From positions 1 to 10,139 of the forward strand of contig JANOBJ010000331.1 in assembly GCA_031411575.1 (NCBI GenBank): DNA of 10,139 nt. Direction: 5' to 3'. The stretch's first letter is position 1. Every line of letters starts with the position of its first letter. The notes beneath the pieces are model-generated. The model ran no database searches, had not been told where the DNA came from, and saw nothing but the letters and a program-made list of their open reading frames with translations. The translations under genes and the position numbers were made by a program. This document shows positions 6,058 to 10,139 of this stretch, one piece after another. This DNA is from JANOBJ01 sp031411575. GTDB lineage: Bacteria > Pseudomonadota > Gammaproteobacteria > Burkholderiales > Burkholderiaceae_C.

Positions 6058-6546
6058 TCAGACCCCGCCGTGCGGGTGCGTCGGGTCAATCCACAGCACC
6101 GTCTGCGGCTGCTCGACCGGCTCGATGGCCAGATTGACTGCCACCGCCTCGCCGTCGCTGCGGCACAGCACGCACTCCAGCAGTTCGGTCGGGCTGGCGT
6201 TGATTTCCTGGTGTGGCACATAGGGCGGCACGTAGATGAAATCGCCCGGCCCGGCCTCGGCGGTGAACTCCAGGTGTTCGCCCCAGCGCATGCGCGCGCG
6301 GCCCTTCACGATGTAGATCACGCTTTCCAGGTGGCCGTGGTGGTGCGCGCCGGTCTTGGCGTTGGCATGGATGGTGACCGTGCCGGCCCAGAGCTTTTGC
6401 GCCCCGACGCGGGCAAAGTTGATCGCCGCCTTGCGGTCCATGCCCGGCGTCTGCGCGGTGTTGGCATCGAGCTGGTTGCCGGCGATCACGCGCACACCGT
6501 CGTGCTTCCAGGCGGGGTCGGCGTTCTTTTCAGTGTGATGGGTCAT
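6058..6546 (-). CDS. Cupin domain protein (small metal-binding beta-barrel)
   Basis: A 162-residue single-domain cupin. Motif 1 is at residues 66-82 (TGAHHHGHLESVIYIVKG) with probable metal ligands His68, His70 and Glu74. Motif 2 is GDFIYVPPYVPHQEIN at 101-116 with ligand His112 and the usual Asn116. All four ligands are present, so it should bind a metal ion. Cupins of this size are dioxygenases, isomerases, sensors or storage proteins; nothing in the sequence decides which. The C-terminus (residues 125-162) carries two cysteines and a conserved-looking EPVEQPQTVLWIDPTHPHGG end. It is the third gene of an operon, 14 bp after the serine hydrolase stop. The ATG at 6546 has AAGGAG 5 nt upstream. 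The frame stays open for 96 more codons upstream, but those lie inside the hydrolase gene and are not cupin sequence. Confidence 0.9.
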   Translation of the reverse strand: MTHHTEKNADPAWKHDGVRVIAGNQLDANTAQTPGMDRKAAINFARVGAQKLWAGTVTIHANAKTGAHHHGHLESVIYIVKGRARMRWGEHLEFTAEAGPGDFIYVPPYVPHQEINASPTELLECVLCRSDGEAVAVNLAIEPVEQPQTVLWIDPTHPHGGV

Positions 6547-6551
6547 CTGGA

Positions 6552-6557
6552 CTCCTT
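6552..6557 (-). promoter_or_regulatory. Ribosome binding site of the cupin gene
   Basis: AAGGAG on the minus strand in the 14-bp gap after the hydrolase stop, 5 nt before the ATG at 6546. It fixes the cupin start. Confidence 0.75.
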
Positions 6558-6560
6558 GAC

Positions 6561-7727
6561 TTAAAGCGCGGCGTAGACCAGGGTGCGAAACAGCGGCCGG
6601 AAATGGTCGCGCTGGCCGGGCGCCTGGATCATCATCATGGCCAGCAGCTCTTCGGCCGGGTCCACGAAGAAGGTGGTGCCCGCGATGCCGCCCCAGTAGT
6701 ACAGGCCGGCCGAGCCCGGCACCGGCGCCTCGCCAGCCGTCGTGCGCACCGCATAGCCCAGGCCAAAGCCGTGGCCCGGCGACAGCAAATCTCCGAGGAT
6801 CGGGATGGTGCCGAGATGATCGGCCGTCATCCACTCCACCGTCTTGCGGCCCACCAGGCGCACGCCGCCGAGCGTGCCGCCGCCCAGCATCAGCTGCAAA
6901 AAGCGCGCGTAATCGGCCGCAGTGGACACCAGGCCGCCGCCGCCCGACTCCAGGCGCGGCGGCTGGCGGATGTCGATCAGGTTGACATCGGCACCCGTAT
7001 CGGGGTCCTGGGCAAATGGTTCGGCAATACGGTGCTGCTGCGCGGCCGGCACCGAAAAGCCGGTGTCCACCATGCCCAGCGGCCCGAGGATGCGCTGCTG
7101 CAAAAAGTTGCCCAGCGTCTGGCCGCTGACCACTTCAACCAGCACGCCCAGCACATCGGTAGCGCGGCTATATTCCCAGGCACTGCCGGGCTGGTGCGCC
7201 AGGGGAATCGCGGCCAGCGTGCGCAAAAACTCGGCGTTGCTGCGGTCGCGCGAGGCGATTTTGACCTCGGCGTACTGCTGCTGCACCGCGCTGTCGCCCA
7301 GAAACTCGTAGGTAAGGCCTGCGGTGTGGCGCAGCAAATCCTGGATGGTGGCCTCGCGCTGCACCGGCTCCAGCACGGTAGCGCCGCCGCGCTGCACGGC
7401 CACCTGCTGCCCGGCAAACTCGGGCAGCCAGGCCGACACCGCATCGCTCACCAGCAGCCGGGCCTCTTCCACCAGCATCAGCACGGCCAGCGACACGATG
7501 GGCTTGGTCATCGAATAGATGCGGAAGATCGAATCGCGCGCCATCGGGGCTGCGCTCCCCGGGGCCTGACGCCCCAGCGCCTCGAAGCACGCCACATGAC
7601 CGCGCCGCTGGATCCACACCACGGCGCCGGGCACGCGCTGGCGGTCAATCTCGCCCTGCAGCACGCGCTTCAGGCGCGCCACGGCATCGGCATTCAGCCC
7701 GGCGTCCGGTGTGCGCAGGCGGTCCAT
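6561..7727 (-). CDS. Serine hydrolase of the beta-lactamase family (family VIII esterase-like)
   Basis: A 388-residue PF00144 serine hydrolase (class C beta-lactamase / DD-peptidase / EstB fold). The nucleophile motif S-x-x-K is Ser72-Met-Thr-Lys75 in RIYSMTKP. The tyrosine of the second motif is Tyr186 in WEYSRATD, the YSx form seen in family VIII esterases. GHGFGLGY at 318-325 and the W-G-G in YYWGGIAGTTF (345-347) stand where beta-lactamases carry KTG. No signal peptide is visible, so it is probably a cytoplasmic esterase or amidase and not a resistance enzyme. The start at 7727 overlaps the TGA of the methionine synthase gene (TGATG) and has no Shine-Dalgarno, so translational coupling is likely. 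The open frame continues far upstream inside that gene, which is why the start must be trimmed. The cupin gene follows after 14 bp. Confidence 0.93.
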   Translation of the reverse strand: MDRLRTPDAGLNADAVARLKRVLQGEIDRQRVPGAVVWIQRRGHVACFEALGRQAPGSAAPMARDSIFRIYSMTKPIVSLAVLMLVEEARLLVSDAVSAWLPEFAGQQVAVQRGGATVLEPVQREATIQDLLRHTAGLTYEFLGDSAVQQQYAEVKIASRDRSNAEFLRTLAAIPLAHQPGSAWEYSRATDVLGVLVEVVSGQTLGNFLQQRILGPLGMVDTGFSVPAAQQHRIAEPFAQDPDTGADVNLIDIRQPPRLESGGGGLVSTAADYARFLQLMLGGGTLGGVRLVGRKTVEWMTADHLGTIPILGDLLSPGHGFGLGYAVRTTAGEAPVPGSAGLYYWGGIAGTTFFVDPAEELLAMMMIQAPGQRDHFRPLFRTLVYAAL

Positions 7728-8746
7728 CAGGCGTACCGCTGGCGCGCCAGCGCGGCGCCGTCGGCCAGCGCCTGCAATTTCTTGAGCGCCACTTCGCGGC
7801 TCATCGGCGCCAGCCCGCAGTTGGTACACGGAAACAGCCGGTTCTTGGGCACGAACTGCAGCGCGGTGCCGATCGTGTCGGCCACCTGCTCGGGCGTTTC
7901 GATCTGGTCGCTGGCCACATCGATCACGCCCACCATCACATCCTTGCCCGCCAGCAGCTTCATCATCTCGGGCGGCACATGCGAGTGGTAGCACTCCAGG
8001 CTGATCTGCTGGATGCTGCTTTTGGCGAGCGCGGGAAAGATCTGCTCGTACTGGCGCCATTCGTCGCCCAACGTCTCTTTCCAGGCCACGTTGGCCTCGA
8101 TGCCGTAGCCGTAGCAGATGTGAACCGCCGTGGTGCAGGTGAGGCCCCGCGCCGCGCGCTCCAGCGCCTGCACGCCCCAGTCGGCCGCGTCTTTCATGTA
8201 GACGTTGAAGGCCGGCTCGTCGAACTGGATGATGTCCACGCCGTCGGCCTGCAAGGCCAGCGCTTCCTGGTTCAGCAACTCGGCAAAGGCCATCGCCATC
8301 TTCACCTTGTCGCCGTAAAAGCGATCGGCCACGGTATCCACAATCGTCATCGGGCCGGGCAAGGTGAACTTGAGCTTCTTCCTGGTGTGCGCGCGCGCCA
8401 GCTGCGCCTCGAACCCATGCACGCGGCCTTTCAGTTTGAGCGGCGCCACCACCTGCGGCACCATCGCGTCGTAGCGGTTGTTTCGGATGCCCAGCTTGAC
8501 CTTGTTGACGAAGTCGATGCCTTCGACCTGCTCGACAAAGCCGTGCACGAAATGCTGGCGCGCCTGCTCGCCGTCGCCCACGATATCGAGGCCTGCGTCT
8601 TCCTGCGCCTTGATCCACAGCAGCGTGGCATCGGCCTTGGCCTGTTGCAGCTCGGCGCCTTGCGACTTCCACTGCGGCCAGAGTTTTTGGGTTTCGGCCA
8701 GCCAGGCGGGTTTGGGCAGGCTACCCGCGATTGAGGTGGGGAACAT
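7727..8746 (-). CDS. Core-only cobalamin-independent methionine synthase (MesD-like)
   Basis: A 339-residue protein matching only the catalytic (C-terminal) barrel of MetE, which is normally about 750 residues. It transfers a methyl group to homocysteine to make methionine. It opens FPTSIAGSLPKP, the core-MetE start. It has the QFDEPAF strand at 174-180 and all the zinc/thiol ligands: His209 and Cys211 in VHICYGYG, Glu251 in SLECYHSH, and Cys310 in CTNCGLAP. The N-terminal domain that MetE needs to use methyl-folate polyglutamate is missing. From memory it is closest to the MesD group of folate-independent core synthases (Acinetobacter type), which work with the MesX (DUF1852) protein; no MesX gene is in this window. 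GGAG lies 5 nt before the ATG at 8746. It is the first gene of an operon and its stop overlaps the hydrolase start. Confidence 0.88.
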   Translation of the reverse strand: MFPTSIAGSLPKPAWLAETQKLWPQWKSQGAELQQAKADATLLWIKAQEDAGLDIVGDGEQARQHFVHGFVEQVEGIDFVNKVKLGIRNNRYDAMVPQVVAPLKLKGRVHGFEAQLARAHTRKKLKFTLPGPMTIVDTVADRFYGDKVKMAMAFAELLNQEALALQADGVDIIQFDEPAFNVYMKDAADWGVQALERAARGLTCTTAVHICYGYGIEANVAWKETLGDEWRQYEQIFPALAKSSIQQISLECYHSHVPPEMMKLLAGKDVMVGVIDVASDQIETPEQVADTIGTALQFVPKNRLFPCTNCGLAPMSREVALKKLQALADGAALARQRYA

Positions 8747-8868
8747 CGTGTCTCCGTTATGGTGGTTGCATCCAGCCCGTCAGGATAGCGGAACCTGCGG
8801 ACGGCCTCCGCGCGGCACCGGCGCCAACCCCTCGCTCGAAACGGCCGGGGCTTGCGCATAATCCCGAC
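8747..8868. other. Divergent promoter region between the methionine synthase operon and ndh
   Basis: 122 bp of non-coding DNA that must hold both promoters. On the minus strand GGAG at 8752-8755 serves the methionine synthase start. On the plus strand a CATAAT hexamer sits just before the ndh ATG. I looked for a SAM riboswitch stem or a MetR-type TGAA-N5-TTCA dyad and saw neither. Confidence 0.5.
8857..8862 (+). promoter_or_regulatory. Possible -10 element for leaderless transcription of ndh
   Basis: CATAAT matches TATAAT at 5 of 6 positions and ends 6 nt before the A of the ndh ATG. Transcription would start at or next to the start codon. No Shine-Dalgarno precedes the ATG and no good -35 is visible 16-18 bp upstream. 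Confidence 0.35.
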
Positions 8869-10139
8869 ATGACTGCCACCCCGCCCCGCGTTGTGATCAT
8901 CGGCTGCGGCTTTGGCGGCCTGGAAGCCGCACGGGCGCTGCGCCAGGCGCCGGTGCAGATCACCCTGATCGACAAGACCAACCACCACCTGTTCCAGCCG
9001 CTGCTCTACCAAGTGGCCACCGCCGGCCTGTCGGCCCCGGCCATTGCCGCGCCGATCCGCCACCTGTTTCGCGACCAGCCGAATGTGACCACGCTGCTCG
9101 GCGAGGTGGTCGATTTCGACATCGCGGCACGCCAGGTGGTGCTGCAGGGCGGGCTGACGGTGCCCTGGGACCACCTGATGGTCGCGGCCGGCGCCAACCA
9201 CAGCTACTTTGGCCATGACGAGTGGGCCCCGCTGGCGCCCGGCCTCAAAACGCTGGACGACGCCTTCGAGATCCGCCGCCGGCTGCTGCTGGCGTTCGAG
9301 GCGGCCGAGAAAGAAGCTGACCCGGAACGCCGTGCCGCGCTGCTGAATTTCGTGGTGGTGGGCGGCGGCCCCACGGGCGTGGAAATGGCCGGCACCATGG
9401 CCGAGATCGCGCACCACACGCTGGCGGGCGAATTCCGCCGGATCGACCCGTCAAGCGCGCGGGTGGTGCTGCTCGAAGGCGGCGCGCGGGTGTTGCAAAG
9501 CATGCCCGAAGCCCTGAGCGAGCGGGCCCGCGAGCAGCTCGTCAAGCTGGGTGTCGAGGTGCGGCTCAATGCCAAGGTCACCGCCATTGACAGCACCGGT
9601 TTACAGGTCGAATCGGCCGCTGGTGCCGGCGCAGCGGTCATTAATAGCTATCGAATCAATAGCGCGTGCATGATCTGGGCGGCCGGCGTGGCGGCCTCGC
9701 CTCTGGGCCAGCTGCTGGCCGCGCGGACCGGCGCCGAGACCGACCGCGCGGGCCGCGTGCGCGTGCTGCCCGACCTGAGCCTGCCGGGCCACCCTGACAT
9801 CAACGTGCTGGGCGATCTGGCCTCGGCCATGAGCCATGCGCCAGGCCGCGAGCCTACACCCGTGCCCGGCGTCTCACCCGCTGCCAAGCAGATGGGGCGC
9901 ACGGCGGCGGCCAATATGCTGCACCGCCTGGCGGGCGAGCCGATGCAGCCGTTTCGCTACCGCGACTATGGCAACCTGGCCACCATCGGGCGCAATGCGG
10001 CGGTGGTGGACCTCGGTACGCCGGTGGGCAACCTGCGCTTTTCGGGCTACTTCGCGTGGCTGTTCTGGCTGTTTGCGCACGTGTACTTTTTGATCGGCTT
10101 TCGCAACCGGCTGGTGGTGCTGATGGACTGGGCCTCGGC
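8869..10139 (+). CDS. ndh: Type II NADH:quinone oxidoreductase (NDH-2), 3' end outside window
   Basis: 423 residues are visible; the family is about 430-450, so only the end is cut. NDH-2 is a single-subunit membrane-surface FAD enzyme that passes electrons from NADH to quinone without pumping protons. The FAD motif VIIGCGFGGLEAA is at residues 9-21, NHHLFQPLLYQVATAGL follows, and the NADH Rossmann motif VVVGGGPTGVEMAG is at 162-175. INVLGDLAS with Asp316 binds FAD, and PAAKQMG at 337-343 is the quinone-site motif. The hydrophobic FAWLFWLFAHVYFLIGF near the end is the membrane anchor. Residues 257-267 (VINSYRINSAC) are encoded by AT-rich DNA unlike the rest of the gene. The ATG at 8869 gives the standard N-terminus but lacks a Shine-Dalgarno. 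The gene diverges from the methionine synthase operon. Confidence 0.94.
   Translation, partial: MTATPPRVVIIGCGFGGLEAARALRQAPVQITLIDKTNHHLFQPLLYQVATAGLSAPAIAAPIRHLFRDQPNVTTLLGEVVDFDIAARQVVLQGGLTVPWDHLMVAAGANHSYFGHDEWAPLAPGLKTLDDAFEIRRRLLLAFEAAEKEADPERRAALLNFVVVGGGPTGVEMAGTMAEIAHHTLAGEFRRIDPSSARVVLLEGGARVLQSMPEALSERAREQLVKLGVEVRLNAKVTAIDSTGLQVESAAGAGAAVINSYRINSACMIWAAGVAASPLGQLLAARTGAETDRAGRVRVLPDLSLPGHPDINVLGDLASAMSHAPGREPTPVPGVSPAAKQMGRTAAANMLHRLAGEPMQPFRYRDYGNLATIGRNAAVVDLGTPVGNLRFSGYFAWLFWLFAHVYFLIGFRNRLVVLMDWAS
9640..9663 (+). repeat. AT-rich repeat-like segment inside ndh
   Basis: A 24-bp stretch within ndh is about 70% A+T in a gene that is otherwise very GC-rich. It holds the palindrome ATAGCTAT (9644-9651) and two direct copies of AATAGC, at 9643-9648 and 9658-9663. 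It stays in frame and encodes codons rare elsewhere here (ATT, AAT, TAT, CGA). TTAATAGC is shared with the mini-palindrome at 3932-3946. It falls just before the conserved IWAAGV strand, in a surface-loop position. Confidence 0.5.

Noticed and set aside
6561..7727. Beta-lactam resistance gene
   Set aside because: Although it has the S-x-x-K fold signature, it lacks a signal peptide and the KTG motif and has the W-G-G form seen in esterases.
6603..7991. Plus-strand open frame of 462 codons opposite the serine hydrolase
   Set aside because: It is a shadow of the hydrolase and methionine synthase genes in a GC-rich genome, with no recognisable domain.
8747..8868. SAM riboswitch or MetR operator ahead of the methionine synthase gene
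   Set aside because: No paired stems matching known SAM aptamers and no TGAA-N5-TTCA dyad could be found by eye.

Overview
This is about 10.1 kb of GC-rich (roughly two-thirds G+C), densely coding bacterial chromosome. Gene content, codon use and protein flavour point to a betaproteobacterium of the Burkholderiales, most likely Comamonadaceae. That is inferred from recognised protein families and from AT-rich mini-palindromes resembling repeats I remember from that family; there is no rRNA in the window to test it. I see no transposase, integrase, phage gene, tRNA, rRNA or CRISPR array. It reads as ordinary core/accessory chromosome.

Left part (1-1866). The C-terminal end of a short-chain dehydrogenase (+) runs convergently into a PPK2-type polyphosphate kinase (-). 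The PPK2 gene lies 90 bp downstream of a universal stress protein gene on the same strand. Upstream of the stress gene is a clean FNR/Anr-type dyad, with a weak -10 at the spacing expected of a class II promoter. The usp-ppk2 pair may therefore be an oxygen-limitation/energy-stress unit.

Middle part (1867-5759). There is a PF10014-type 2-oxoglutarate/Fe(II) dioxygenase (-), then a saccharopine-dehydrogenase-like / trans-acting enoyl reductase family protein (-). A 306-bp divergent intergenic region separates the latter from a CurA/PTGR-like zinc-independent medium-chain reductase (+). That reductase converges on a small secreted protein with a His/Lys/Asp-rich tail (-), with a perfect 8-bp inverted repeat between the two stop codons.

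Right part (5760-10139). A three-gene operon on the minus strand holds a core-only cobalamin-independent methionine synthase (MesD-like), then a serine hydrolase of the beta-lactamase/family VIII esterase fold joined by a TGATG stop/start overlap, then a cupin 14 bp further on. Divergent from it is a type II NADH dehydrogenase gene that runs off the right edge. It has no Shine-Dalgarno, a -10-like hexamer placed for leaderless transcription, and an in-frame AT-rich segment that looks like a domesticated repeat.

No clearly new multi-gene system is evident. The most interesting items are the folate-independent-type methionine synthase in an operon with a hydrolase and a cupin, the repeat-like insert inside ndh, and the FNR-type control of usp(-ppk2).
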